Origin: Sweltsa coloradensis
Taxonomy: Eukaryota; Arthropoda; Insecta; Plecoptera; Chloroperlidae
Direction of reading: 5' to 3'
Assembly (NCBI GenBank): GCA_024449915.1
Contig: JAMZAV010001055.1
Coordinates: 682,001 to 746,000, forward strand
DNA: 64,000 bases
In this document: piece after piece, positions 11,621 through 22,530 of the stretch
How the letters are laid out: each line of letters begins with the position of its first letter
Numbering within the stretch: the stretch's first letter is position 1
Notes under the pieces: generated by a model
Told to the model about the DNA's origin: nothing
Seen by the model: the letters and a program-made list of their open reading frames with translations, nothing else
The model's database searches: none
Position numbers and translations under genes: made by a program

Positions 11621-11949
11621 CCAAATGAAAAAAATTCCGTTGCGATTTAAACCTACAAGAAATAATAAATTGCAAAATACGTTTAAAATGTGTATAGCTT
11701 TTATTTTAACGATAATGATTTTGTTTTTGAAGAAGTCATTTTTATCGAATCATTTTTGTCAGGCTATGATTATATGCAGTGACCAAGGTGTATCGAATCT
11801 TGCACACTCAAGGTTACCCTAAATTCCGTGGGAGATTGAGTAAACCTTGTAATCTTTACTCGTATTTCGTACTGGCTATGATTTCCATAGTATTGTATGC
11901 ATTTTGAAACATGTTTTTTTATTTTTTAAATACAATCCTGAAATAAAAA

Positions 11950-12045
11950 ATATTTCCTGACCGGGGGTTTGAACCTTCAACCTAGGTCTTCCACATTTTA
12001 GGTTTAAGGGTGCCTTAGCTAACTAGACTAGCAAGAAGCCAAAGT
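11950..12045 (-). repeat. tRNA-like SINE remnant, minus strand
   Basis: On the minus strand: AGTTAGCTAAGGCACCC (A-box-like), then GAAGGTTCAAACCCCCGG (B-box-like). A sequence without clean cloverleaf stems, next to a Helentron-like end. The call rests only on the box spacing. Confidence 0.4.
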
Positions 12046-12388
12046 CGTTGTAAGACGAGTTAGCGAGTCATGTGTTGAATAATCGGGAACATTTGTATTT
12101 AAGTTTGATAATAACTATAAAAAGCAAAAGTCGTTGTTAGACGAGTGAGTGAGCCATTTATTGAGTACCCGGTAACATTCCCATTCTTCCCCTACCTAAG
12201 GCGTCTCTAGCCTATCATAGGCTACGGTGGCGCATTATGGCCTTACAGTTGACGTTACCTTACCAACTTAACTCAAAACCCTATTAATTATACCCATATA
12301 ATTATTAACAAACTTAAATGCAAATGCTCCCGGGTACTAAACACATGACTCGCTCACTCGTCTAAAAACGACTTTAGCGTTTTCCTAG
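12030..12388 (+). mobile_element. Helentron-like element, subfamily B
   Basis: Ends ACTTTAGCGTTTTCCTAG|T, the same 3' end as the larger family in this window. Subterminal inverted repeats of about 45 bp pair AAGTCGTTGTTAGACGAG (from 12128) with CTCGTCTAAAAACGACTT (12357-12374). A partial extra copy of the left repeat begins near 12048. No coding capacity. Confidence 0.6.
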
Positions 12389-12887
12389 TGAATAAAAAGA
12401 AGAAGAAGATTTTTTTAAAATTAAATTTATTGTCGTAAAACACATAATTATTACACATCAAAGAAATCCACTAAGCCCATTATGCGGGCTCATCTGTGGA
12501 ATAAACAAAATCAAACTATAAACCAAACCATAGAGAACGGAAATATTATAAATAAATATCAACAAATCACAATCATTATAAACAAATGGAAGGACATTTA
12601 CTATAACTTAAAAGAAAAGAAAACACAGCATCAATGCTATAAAATATCATAAACCTATCAGAATGATAGCTTTATCTTGAGCACGAAACGAGGATAGATC
12701 AAAACAGATTAAGGCAAGAGCACTCAATTGACAACAGATGTATTTTTATTTCTTGCTTGACCTCAGAAATAATTAGAAAAGTTAATTACTTTTCCGGTAA
12801 GTCATTGAAAGATTCGGGAACTAAACCCTGGAGGTGCATTCGACCGTATTTATTCTTATTTATAGGAACTTAATTGTTTAATTTGGC

Positions 12888-13223
12888 CTAACTTTTCCCA
12901 TTCTTTCTCGGAACAAGAACTTCATAACCATTTTTAAAGTAATATTTGAGTAACAATTGGTTCGTGAAAATGCCGTCAACAGGAAGAATGGCTAAAAAAG
13001 AGGTATGTCTCCCGAGTCGATAGAGTTTGACAGTAAAAATACGAAACGTGTATAATATTTCGTAAATTTCTGAGGTAAGAATATGATACTCCAAAATTCC
13101 GGGACAGCTTCTATCCTGACATAGTTTTCGTGGTTTCCCATAGTCCGAAGAGCAAATGCTAGGATAGCGACGAGAAATCGGCCACGACGTACAAAGTAGA
13201 ACGAAATCATCATCTACAAACAA
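12888..13223 (-). CDS. Unrecognised open frame, uncertain
   Basis: A 111-codon minus-strand frame with a second overlapping frame of 73 codons (12992-13213). The second starts ATGATGATTTCG right after TTGTTTGTAG and reads RRGRFLVAILAFAL, which would suit a signal peptide. A possible acceptor CTCTTTTTTAG precedes a short C-terminal piece ending PRKNGKS*. I recognise no family and see no second copy, so this may be chance or a remnant of a gene. Confidence 0.2.
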   Translation of the reverse strand: MFVDDDFVLLCTSWPISRRYPSICSSDYGKPRKLCQDRSCPGILEYHILTSEIYEILYTFRIFTVKLYRLGRHTSFLAILPVDGIFTNQLLLKYYFKNGYEVLVPRKNGKS

Positions 13224-14208
13224 TATTGTAAATGACTTATTTTAGTTAGAGATAAGACCAAGTAATAATATATGTAATGTAAGTACACATCTAAGTGCAT
13301 GATATAAGTCCGTAAGTAGAACATGTTTGCTTCGGTTTTGACCGAAGTTTGTATAAAATATATTCTATAAAATAATAAAAGACAATTTTTTATTCACTAA
13401 ATGCTTCATAATAATAATAATGATAATTGTATTTGTTCTTATATTAAAAATTAATAAAGACTGACACTCAGCAGATAAAATGCTATATAAATTTTCAATT
13501 AAAAATTATATAAAATAAATAAATAAATAAAATATATAAAAAAATATTTGTGTTAATGTGAAACTTAAAATAATGAATTAGGTATATTTATTTCGGAGTG
13601 AATGCATAAATATTTGCAAAGAAAGAATTTTTAATAAGTTTGAAGTTGTACATAATATAGTGCCTCTACATTTGTAATTGAAGTAACAACAACAGTATTG
13701 TGTCTGTATTAGATACATTGTGTAAATGTGCTTAATTCTTTCACATAATAATACAATTTTTACAATGTTATTATTATTATTATTATTATTTATAATGTTG
13801 AAAACGACTGCTCAAAATTTGATAAAAAATAACTACAAAGTTTGGCAACGCCCTTAAGTTTAGGTCAAACCGGTGTTAATTCTACTAACTATTTCTTTTG
13901 AGTCTGGTGTAAACTTTGAGTAGATAACACCCTGTGTTAAAAACTCTGTGTAAACTCGCGGTGATGTTTCTGTACTTTTACACCGCGTTTTATTTACACT
14001 GCCATTGATTTTAAGTCTTTTTCACTACGAAGTTATAACAACACCATCATGTGCAAAAGGTCTACACTGCAAAAATCACACTTTAAATATTTTTTTTGAG
14101 TGTACAATAAAACTACACATGCAAAACACACACAAATTAAACAAAATTCTGGCAATGCACCAATCAAATGCACTTTAGCCTAAGGTCAAACTGATCAAAG
14201 TCTTCAAG
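13224..14208. other. AT-rich 3' flank of copy 2
   Basis: No gene. It holds short ATT/AAT microsatellites (13768-13790) and a stretch of GTGTAAA-like motifs. On the minus strand AATAAA lies at 13989-13994, about 215 bp after the stop codon of copy 2, a reasonable polyadenylation signal. Confidence 0.4.
13989..13994 (-). terminator. Candidate polyadenylation signal of copy 2
   Basis: AATAAA on the minus strand, about 215 bp downstream of the TAG at 14209-14211. A position-based guess only; transcript evidence would decide. Confidence 0.3.
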
Positions 14209-14373
14209 CTAATTCAACATATCCTTAATGGAATCAAAATGTAGATCCATGCAGTGAACCAACTCATCGTTGTCAAACGCTTTAAGCTCGACGATGAAGT
14301 GGCCTCTTAATAACAGACTCCCACCAGGCATGTCTCCATGCAGGTCGTAGTCCATATGGACAGTAATGTTTTG
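14209..14373 (-). pseudogene. Copy 2, last exon
   Basis: Acceptor TTTGTTGCAG, phase 0. It reads QNITVHMDYDLHGDMPGG to KDMLN and TAG (14211-14209). Intact in itself. Confidence 0.85.
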
Positions 14374-14434
14374 CTGCAACAAAGTCAGATATATAACATA
14401 AAATAAATAAATAAATTCGTATTTTGAGACACCC

Positions 14435-14610
14435 ACTCAGTCACATAGGCGTAACTGATTTTCGGACAGGGATATTAAATATTAAGCCGAAAATCAAATT
14501 CTGTAGGAGCCGACACCATCGACGAACGAACAATGACCAATCAGAGACCGGCGCATATTTCAGTCGGAAACACCGATCAATCAAGCTGGACACGATTCCA
14601 CTCGCGGACA
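14435..14610 (-). repeat. Minus-strand relative of the GGTCTCTAGTTGGTCAT block
   Basis: On the minus strand it reads CCGGTCTCTGATTGGTCATT, then GATGGTGTCGGCTCCTACAG, then TGACTGAGTGGGT. It lies directly before the last exon of copy 2, as its relative does in copy 1. Confidence 0.65.
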
Positions 14611-14689
14611 GCGCCAGAATCAACAGGGCTAATTCGGAACAACATTATAATATTGTAATAATATTGTAAAATGTTGTATTGTATTATTA

Positions 14690-15281
14690 TATTGTAAGCG
14701 AAGACTTTAATTTCACTGACCCCTCAAAAAATTTAGCTCCAATGTTTTTTTGTTTGTTTGTTTGTTTTTTGTTTGTTTGTTTGTTTGTTTTTTTTTGTCT
14801 GTTTGTTCGCTCTCTACCGGGCAAACGGCATATGCGATCTTGATGAAAATAGCAAGGGAACTTCGAAATTTCTGAACTTAGACTTGCCACGTTTTTGGGT
14901 ACAATCGAAGAAATATTTCTCATGAATATCGTACTTTTACGATTTTTTTCGATTTTTAGTGCGATATTTTCGTGACATTTGGGCAGATTCTGACCAAACG
15001 GGTAGGACAACAACGTTCATATTTCACATGGAGATTAAGGTAATGGTGATGTATTGCTTTTTGGAAGAAAAAGTTGACAAAGTTAGCCAGAATCCACAGA
15101 ATAAAGGTTTTAATATGAGGTTTTTTAGGTTTATAATAACAATTTACGAGTAACAATAGAAACTTGACAACAATCACCAACAATCCGTTCAGAGGCACTT
15201 GATAAGTAAATAGATCACACGCAAACTAAAAACTTACAAAAAACTCATCCATCAACGCGACGGGACTTTAGCGTTTTCTAG
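14690..15281 (+). mobile_element. Helentron-like element, (TTTG)n subtype
   Basis: A close relative of 43916-44501. It has a (TTTG)n tract (14747-14800), a middle part GAACTTAGACTTGCCACG, and the 3' end CAACGCGACGGGACTTTAGC GTTTTCTAG|T. The 5' end TTGGATGAGCG is eroded to ATTGTAAGCG. It lies in an intron of copy 2. Confidence 0.7.
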
Positions 15282-15737
15282 TGGTAAGAAACGGATTGGC
15301 ATAGAGTTCCAGAATGACGTGTGGGTTTGTGGGCCCTCAATGGATAAATGGATAATGTTTGAGAAGCCAAAATTGGCACCGATGTCAGTCATCTCAGTGG
15401 CCATTTGCTTTACAAACGGTAATTGGATTAGATGACTGGATGCAGAGATAATGGAAATATAACAAATTATTTTATTCGTGTTTTGTTGAGAAACGAATTG
15501 GCGTGGGCCCCCAATGGATAAAGTGTTAGAAGCCAAAATAACAAACCTTAAATAATTTGATCTTTTTTTTAATTGACATTTGAGGTGCATACGAGTGGTG
15601 GTCGAAACAATAAAAAATAGGTATCTTTGTGTTATTAATTTATAACTGCGATGCTCAAACGTTCTAATTATCAATGAGTGAGTTTTTATTTTGATCATTG
15701 TAATAAAGTAATTTCCTCAACTTAAATGCTTACATCC
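15282..15737. other. Intron sequence with an internal duplication
   Basis: The phrase GGGCCCTCAATGGATAAA (15330-15347) recurs as GGGCCCCCAATGGATAAAG about 175 bp on, both after an AACG(A/G)ATTGGC motif and before GAGAAGCC/TAGAAGCC. A 148-codon minus-strand frame covers it, but shows no known domain. Confidence 0.4.
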
Positions 15738-17063
15738 ATACCGTGTAAGCTATAAAAAAAATGCAAAAAAAAGAGGGCCAAGCTGAAAACGAGGAATATA
15801 CAAGTGGCTCAACTGCATAAAGTGGTGATATCAAGAAGTGTGGCCAAGCCCATTATTTTGTTTAAAATAACAAATATATTTATTTATTATATAATAAATT
15901 AAAAATATATCAATATCCATATAATTATCTAACGATAATTATGAAATAAATATATATACAAAAATAACATAAAACATTAAATAAATTTATTGAAACATTT
16001 ACATGTGGAAATATCAAAATTAACAGACGCCATCTAAAATTAAAAGCTTGGTCGATGAATTTGGATTGGTTATTTTGGTTAGTCAGTAGCGACAACCAAG
16101 TTAAAAATTCATCGACCAAGCTTTTAATTTTGGATGGCGTCTGTTAATTTTGATATTTTCACATGTAAATGTTTCAAAAATTTTATTTAAAGGGGATTTA
16201 ACCGCATAACTCAACAATATATTTCATTGAGGCTTACTACAGAAACATTATTGGGGCCACCATGACCTCCCAAAAAATTGTCAAACATGACATTTTTCGA
16301 GAAAGGTCCTATCGGCAAAAATCTCCCATAACATGGGGACGATCTTTATGCCCCGTGACATTGGAGGATTTTGATCCAAAAAAATATTGGCCATTATTGA
16401 CGTACTCTTCAGCCATTTCTGTAAATTATCCTTATTCTGTTTTGTAATTTGGGGAAGTATAGTTCGGGTCAAAATATGCTGATTACCATGATGGGGTGTG
16501 ATTTTGGTATGCCTATTTTTGCGTATTTGAGGGTATATTTGGGCACAGTTTCAAGTTACGATGTAAAAAATGGACAATTAAGATTGGTACTATGCTCTTG
16601 TATCTATGTGAAACAAAAAAGAAGCAGGTAAAAACCGATTTAAGAAATTTTCCAAAACACCGATTTTCGCAAATTTCTGGATCAAAAAAATTGAAAAATT
16701 CGTGTTAAATCACAGTCACAAGATATAATTTTTTAAACTGTCCGTCATTTTTAGTGTAGTATTGTTGTGCTATAGATCATGTGGTAAAAAATATTTTTTT
16801 GAGTTAATAGCCCCTTTAATGTTTTATGTTATTTTTGTTAATATATTTATTTTATAATTATAGTTAGATTATAATATGGATATTGATATATTTTTAATTT
16901 ATTGTTTAATAAATAAATTCAATTATTATTTAAAACAAAATAATGGTCTTGGCCACACTTCTAGATCTCACCACTTTATGCAGATGAGCCACTTGTATCT
17001 TCCTCGTCTTCGGCTTGGCCCCTTTTTTGTAAGTTTTTGCATTTTTGTTTGGTATATAACTTA
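15738..17063. mobile_element. Palindromic element next to the exon 3 splice donor of copy 2
   Basis: Outer arms 15738-15990 and about 16820-17063 are inverted copies (GGCCAAGCTGAAAACGAGGA against its near complement TCCTCGTCTTCGGCTTGGCC). Inside, 15993-16065 pairs with 16100-16172 to give a 75-bp stem. The right arm is split by the TTAA element at 16191-16815. The palindrome runs up to the donor of the copy 2 exon at 17065, and the left arm holds a second GTGTAAGCTATA like the donor GGTAAGTTATA. Confidence 0.75.
16191..16815. mobile_element. TTAA-inserted non-autonomous element, copy 2
   Basis: In reverse orientation to the copy at 10354. It begins AGGGGATTTAACC after TTAA (16187-16190) and ends AGTTAATAGCCCCT before TTAA (16816-16819). 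The left arm of the host palindrome keeps the empty site with one TTAA (15977-15980), so the target duplication is directly visible. Confidence 0.9.
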
Positions 17064-17064
17064 C

Positions 17065-17220
17065 CGGGTCCATCTCTCATACTCGTGGTAGAGCTCCAGG
17101 GGCAAAGAGGGGGTCGGTGTAGGTGTGGCCCTCCATGATGGTTTTACAAGCGTCCGGGTACCCAAACCCAAAACACTTCAAACGCCGAACCCCGCCTCGT
17201 CTATATACGTCTACCGTGGC
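17065..17220 (-). pseudogene. Copy 2, exon 3 with in-frame stop
   Basis: Acceptor AATTTTCAG, donor CCG|GTAAGT, 156 nt like its paralogue. It reads YRRGGVRRLKCFGFGYPDAC, then GALPRV and TGA (17079-17077) before EMDP. The homologous exon of copy 1 has TGC (Cys) at this codon. Confidence 0.82.
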
Positions 17221-17626
17221 CTGAAAATTTAATAATTTAATACATTACTTGGTAAATTATTGTGTTCGCGTCGTTTTAATACTCCCGGTCGTGAAGTCTT
17301 TTTAAGAACTCTCAAATATATTTACATATAATGGATACGCACGCCCAAAGTCCCGGATTTAATGGACAATAATCAACGTCGAGCAATGATACATTTTATA
17401 TGAACCAGCTCTTGACTACCCTTTAAGCTACGACAATGCATATTTATATTTATTGTTATTTAATTTTATGTTGTTCCAATGCAATTAGCCTTATAAAACC
17501 TATTTAAAACAAAGATAATAAAATCTTCAACCTCAAGTTGTTTCAAAATAAAAACAATGATATAATGCATATTTTAATTATATTATTTTGACACACTCTT
17601 TTTACTAGCAGACAAAATAAATAACT

Positions 17627-18308
17627 GATTGTGCGTAGTGAGCAAAGCTAAAACATTATTTTTAGACTAGGGCAAGTACCGCACGGATCTTAAAAAAATT
17701 AGTTTAGCCTTCGAAATCTCTGAACTTAGAACTGCCACGTTTTTGAGCGCAATCGGGAAATTTTTTCTCATAAAAACGCAATCTTACGATTTTTTTCGAT
17801 TTTTAAAATCATTTCTTCGACTTATAACACCTACATGCTTTAACCGATTGTAATGATTTTTTCACAGAACCTTAATTTCATGAATTAAGATATTCGTGCG
17901 AAATTTGAGCGTAATCGAAAATTATTTCTCATGAAAATCGAAATTTTACGTTTTTTTTTAAAAAAACAATTCTTTGACTTACAACACCTATATGCTTTAT
18001 CCTATTGTAATAATTTTTTCACAGAACCTTAATTTTATAAATTCATATATTTGTGTAAAATATGTGCGCAATCGAATAATTATTTCTTATGAAAATTTCA
18101 ATATTACGATTTATTCCTTTTTTTAAATTACAATTAATTAAAAAATTTAAAATTTAAGTTAATTTTTCATTTAATTTAACTCAATTTTAAAAAATCTCAA
18201 CAAGTAATGGTTTTTTCACAGAACAACAGAAAATCCGCATAACACATGGCAGCTCAATGCACCAATTACGCTCATCCAACAACGCGGCGGGACTTAGCGT
18301 TTTCCTAG
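17627..18308 (+). mobile_element. Helentron-like element in copy 2 intron
   Basis: Interior units with TGCTTTAACCGATTGTAATG and ACAGAACCTTAATTTYATGA repeat about every 160 bp. The 3' end is CGCTCATCCAACAACGCGGC then GGGACTTAGCGTTTTCCTAG|T. The 5' end is diverged (ATTGTGCGTAGTGAGCAAAG). Absent at the matching point of the copy 1 intron. Confidence 0.75.
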
Positions 18309-19327
18309 TATAGTTGAATTATTAGTCGAATTTTCTGGGTTTAACTTTGAACATTTGAACACTTTAAACTAATACCTTTTTGACATTTGAGTGGAAGAAA
18401 AGAATGAATAATGAAACTAAAAATATTAAAAAATGTATTGAATTGTTTAAAAATGTATTCTTCCGTGTCGGTTAAAATTACAATAGAAACCAATAATAGT
18501 TGGAACTCAAAATTATGTTGCTACATGGCAAACAGAACTAGAGTTAAAAAAGTGAATGTAAAATGTCAGTTCAATACACTAATATTTGCTCCTCCATCTT
18601 CATGAGCAAATGATTGTCATCGGAGCACTTCCCAGCAGCCGCCTCCTTCCAGGTCTAATGGAATAAAATATCTACATTTACGTCAGAGGACTACGACTAA
18701 TATTAAAACCACTCAAAATTTACCTGATTTTAGAAAATATGATGAAATAGGGTTGACAACAATACTAATTCCATCAGGACAGTCCTGATTGTGAGACCTT
18801 GCCTTGGTCCTGGTGACGGAATTACTTTATTTAGGAAAACGGAATGTCCTGAATTGGTACTACATATTATAGTTCAATAATCACTGCATATAATTATTTT
18901 TCATCAATATTGCTTGGGAGGTGTGTTTTTCCCCGTAAGAAGTGAAGCAATTGTCATAATCCCAACTTTTCATTCATCGTCAACGCATGAATATACTGTA
19001 CGCCAAATGCTTTGCAATTCATGACTCAAGCTACATTTTTGTAATTTTCAATTTCATTTCATCAACCATAAACCATAGATTTTTTTAAAAGCATTTTTAA
19101 AAATGTACTGACATTTCTGATTCCCAAAAAGTATTTTATTATAGGCTACTCGAAAAATTACTCCATCTCCTCCAGGTTCCCAAGAGTCACAAGTCTTGAA
19201 TTCCGTTTACTAAAAGTTGGCAACCCTATCATTAAACGATACACAAAATGGAAAAAGTGGCTTACGTCCTATGTAGTTTCGTTAGAACTATATCCGGGAT
19301 TTTTTCAAATCTTTTTATAGCATGTTA
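18309..19327. other. Intron of copy 2 alignable with copy 1
   Basis: Inverted counterpart of about 690-1630. No separate gene; a 64-codon + frame at 18411 has no support. Confidence 0.55.
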
Positions 19328-19837
19328 CCCTTTCACTACCAGATTTTATTTTTCAAAATTAGGTTATTTTAATCAATGAATTCAAAATACTAATTTTTTT
19401 TAATGATTTTTGGTGTTTTTCAAATATTTTTTTTCAAGTTTTTTAAGGAATTTTGGGGAATTTTGGATTTTGAATTAAAGCTTCATTTTAAGTAAATATG
19501 TAAATTTGATGTACATTCCTAAAACAAGATTCATTTCTGAATTATTTGGCATATCTTACATTTTTTGTATCTCAAATGGTAGCAATACTAGAAATATATT
19601 ACTTTTCCGGGAAAAACCAAAATTCTCCCATTTTTAGCATTTTTTGCAGATGTGTATTTTGGATTTTCTCTTTAAAAGGCAGTTTTTGTCCAATCAGGTT
19701 GGGAAAAAAAAGTATTTATTTTTAATGCTTTGAAAAAAAAATTCAAAAAAGGGGGTCAAATTGAAAAAACTTTTTTTTACCCGGATATAAATTTTGGAAG
19801 TTGATGTCCACTATAGAGGACGCCAGTAGCGAGAGGG
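19328..19837. mobile_element. Candidate piggyBac-type non-autonomous element
   Basis: Left end TTA|CCCTTTCACTACCAG; the right end, read in complement, is TTAA|CCCTCTCGCTACTGGCG. A subterminal palindrome GTCCACTATAGAGGAC lies just inside the right end. CCC-beginning ends next to TTA(A) fit piggyBac-like elements. There is no empty site to prove it. Confidence 0.5.
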
Positions 19838-20085
19838 TTAAATATTATATTGTGTATTGTATTACAATATGTAGGCTAATGTTCATTACTGAAAATAATA
19901 TATTTTTTAAACATGCCGGGTTTAGGTCTAGCCAAATTTGCCACTTTTTTCTTTCACGTAACTTTTTGTTATTTTTAACTGAAATAATATCATTTTTGCG
20001 GTTTTAATATTGCTGGTTGTTCTTTCTCTTCACATTTTACGTTTTCCTAGTCAAAAAGTAATTACATTAATGTTGAAAACATTAC

Positions 20086-20241
20086 CCTGGTAAACCTGAA
20101 ATGCTTGTGGACAGCAACCACCCCATCAACGTGGAAGAAGTTCCCTCTATTACTATATTTGATCTTCTGCACTTGGTATTCAATAGGGAGAGCGGGCACC
20201 TTGCAATGACGGATTGCCTTCAAGATCAACCTAAACTTACC
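20086..20241 (-). pseudogene. Copy 2, exon 2
   Basis: Acceptor CACTCCTTTAG after a CT tract, donor AGG|GTAATG, phase 0 both ends. It reads GKFRLILKAIRHCKVPALP to HKHFRFTR; no lesion. One codon shorter than the homologous exon of copy 1. Confidence 0.82.
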
Positions 20242-21332
20242 CTAAAGGAGTGAGAGAGAGAAACCATTATCAGCAACCCCATGCATGTATCGATGACGAT
20301 GAAATGATTGTTATTTATTGAAGTTCATGTTTTAATTGGAAATAAACTGTGATGATAAGAGAAAAAAATATACAACGATATATCAATGTCATCATTGAAA
20401 ATATCACTAAAGACCACACAATTTTATTTCGGCTGCTTCTCTGCTGTAATTAACAAGTGCAACTAAGTTTAAATTAGCCTTGTATTGTCTTTTCTACTAT
20501 TGTACTGTGTATGTTGAGAAGCAGACGAATTAATATTGTGTGGTTTTAATAATTTCAATTTTGAATTATATTTATTTTATTGTAATATATCTTTGAAAAA
20601 ACTGTAACTATGTAGGTCCAAATAAAAGATAAACTTAAATTATTGCACTCGGTAATTAGCATTTGGCAGTCACAACGTATCTGCTGTTCTTAACGTGCAA
20701 CTTTAACATTTAAAAGCGATTCGCTACCTAGGGAGAAAAACAAACAAATTTTCTACAAAAAATCAGGTCTTGAACCATAGATTTTTTCATATCTGTTGAA
20801 GATTATAGATTAATTTTTTCATATCTATTCTACTAATTCAGTAACATACTATTTTATTCATTGGAGTTATATCATTGGTTAATATAAGCAGCCTTACAAG
20901 CTTAAAAAAAACACACACACACCCAATACACACAAGCAGACAATCATGAATTTATTATCTAAGTAGGCCTTCCGCAGATGTGAACTTGTGAAATATAATG
21001 ATGCAATCGAAGACTGTTTTAACGAAACTGCCTTTTTATTTCAAATTCATGTTTTTTATATAGTTCAATGTTCTTGTAAAAATGATACATCACCTCATAA
21101 AACATTTAATTTTAAAATTTATAAACTATACTTAATTAAACGATTTATCCGAAATTGTGTCCAAGGTTTAGTATGACAAAAATTTTAAATTTAGATTTGG
21201 TGATTTCATCAGTAACAACTAATAACATTGCGCGAGGAATGTCAATTCTCACTTAACGTTCATACTCATAAATAATATATTATTTTTAAATCCAGGATAC
21301 ACAACATAATTATTTTGTACGTCAAAACTCAC

Positions 21333-21405
21333 CGCATTAGAGGGGAGAATCACACAGCAGAAAACAAGCCCAACAAAACACAGAAGTCTTCCCCAATGTG
21401 GTCAT
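21333..21405 (-). pseudogene. Copy 2, signal-peptide exon with frameshift
   Basis: Donor GCG|GTGAGT at 21332. From the only suitable ATG (21405-21403) the frame meets TAA just before the donor. The frame that joins exon 2 in phase reads LLCFVGLVFCCVILPSNA, a textbook hydrophobic signal peptide, but has no ATG after its upstream stop. Removing one G from the GGGG run joins the two. Length 73 nt, that is 24 codons plus one base. Confidence 0.7.
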
Positions 21406-21589
21406 ATCAACGCCTTATTGAAGATTATTTTGACACATTGACTTCGAGGAAAGAAAGATACTGCGATAGAATTCACCCACTATTTATATACATCCTACAA
21501 GGACCCTTCTCGTCCTCTTACAACACTGCTTGGATTAATAATTGCACGTCGTTTCGCAACCATCAATAGACAAATAATAATTGTGGAAT

Positions 21590-22530
21590 GATTACAAACA
21601 TCCTACTGCGACACCACTGGGACAATATATATTTCTAGTATCATCGCATCCGTGTACAATTGTTCACATTCAAAACACAAGCTAAGAAGTGGAATGTTAT
21701 GATAACAGCGCTTCTATGGGTCAGAATGTATTCATGCAGCGATGTAAAGATGCGGACATCCTTGCAATGTCGAGGTGGATATTCAAGCAGAACAGATCAT
21801 CAGTTCTTTTCAACCCACTGTACAAGGTTGATCATCTGAATAGTTTACCATCGCGTTCTCCACTATTTGGATTTATAATTGCACGTCGTTTCACAACCAA
21901 TACACTATCAAAGAAAAATAATTTCGAACATCCTACTACGGTATTACAGGGAAAATATATATTTCATGTGTCATCGCATCCGTGTGCAATTATTCACATA
22001 CAGAGCACCTATTAACTAAGATTCGGAACTTAATAATTACAAACCAAATCTATGGGACAGATTGCATTGATTCATGCAGGGGATGTAAAGATGCGGACAT
22101 CCTTGCAATGTCGAGGTGGATATTCAAGCAGAACAGAGCATCAGTTCTTTTCAACCCACTGTCCAAGGTTGATCATCTGAATAGTTTACCATCGCGTTCT
22201 CCACTATTTGGATTTATAATTGCACGTCGTTTTTCAAACCAATACACTATTGAAGAATAATTACAAACATCCTACTACGATATCACAGGGAAAATATATA
22301 TATTTCATGTATAATCGAATCTGTGTGCAATTATTCTCATACACAGGATCTGTTAACTAAGATTCGGAATTTTATAATTACACCACTTCTATGGGTCAGA
22401 TTGCATTCATGCAGCGATGTAAAGATGCGGACATCCTTGCAATGTCGAGGTGGATATTCAAGCAGAACAGATGCATCAGTTCTATTCATCCCACTGTCCA
22501 AGGTTGATCATTTGAATAGTTGGTCGTAAA
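21590..22530. repeat. Tandem repeat, three units of about 337 bp
   Basis: The core ATGCGGACATCCTTGCAATG starts at about 21752, 22092 and 22426, giving periods of 340 and 334 bp. Each unit also has CATCGCATCCGTGTGCAATT or a relative and TTGCACGTCG. Frames such as KDADILAMSRWIFKQN appear in each, but one unit and a block A unit have single-base indels in the middle, so coding constraint is unlikely. Confidence 0.8.

Larger units (their letters stand above)
14209..21405 (-). pseudogene. DUF1091/MD-2-like secreted protein, copy 2 (inverted paralogue, two lesions)
   Basis: Four exons on the minus strand: 21405-21333 (signal peptide), 20241-20086, 17220-17065, 14373-14209. All splice junctions are consensus, and all would be phase 0 but for one extra base in exon 1. 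Without the lesions it would encode about 182 residues, a normal size for DUF1091-like proteins. Lesion 1: a run of four G (CCCC at 21391-21394 on the + strand) where three would keep ATG in frame with a typical signal peptide (LLCFVGLVFCCVILPSNA). Lesion 2: TGA at 17079-17077 where copy 1 has the Cys codon TGC. The rest is well conserved with copy 1, including YDLHGDMPGG, HCMDL and exon lengths. Introns are 1091, 2865 and 2691 bp. I infer a recent pseudogene; a sequencing error could explain lesion 1 but less easily lesion 2. Confidence 0.78.

Noticed and set aside
15252..15698. Minus-strand 148-codon frame
   Set aside because: Lies in an intron, starts within a transposon end, has no domain, and covers an internal duplication.
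21746..22530. CRISPR-like regular repeats
   Set aside because: Units are about 337 bp, with no short repeat/spacer pattern, in a eukaryotic context.
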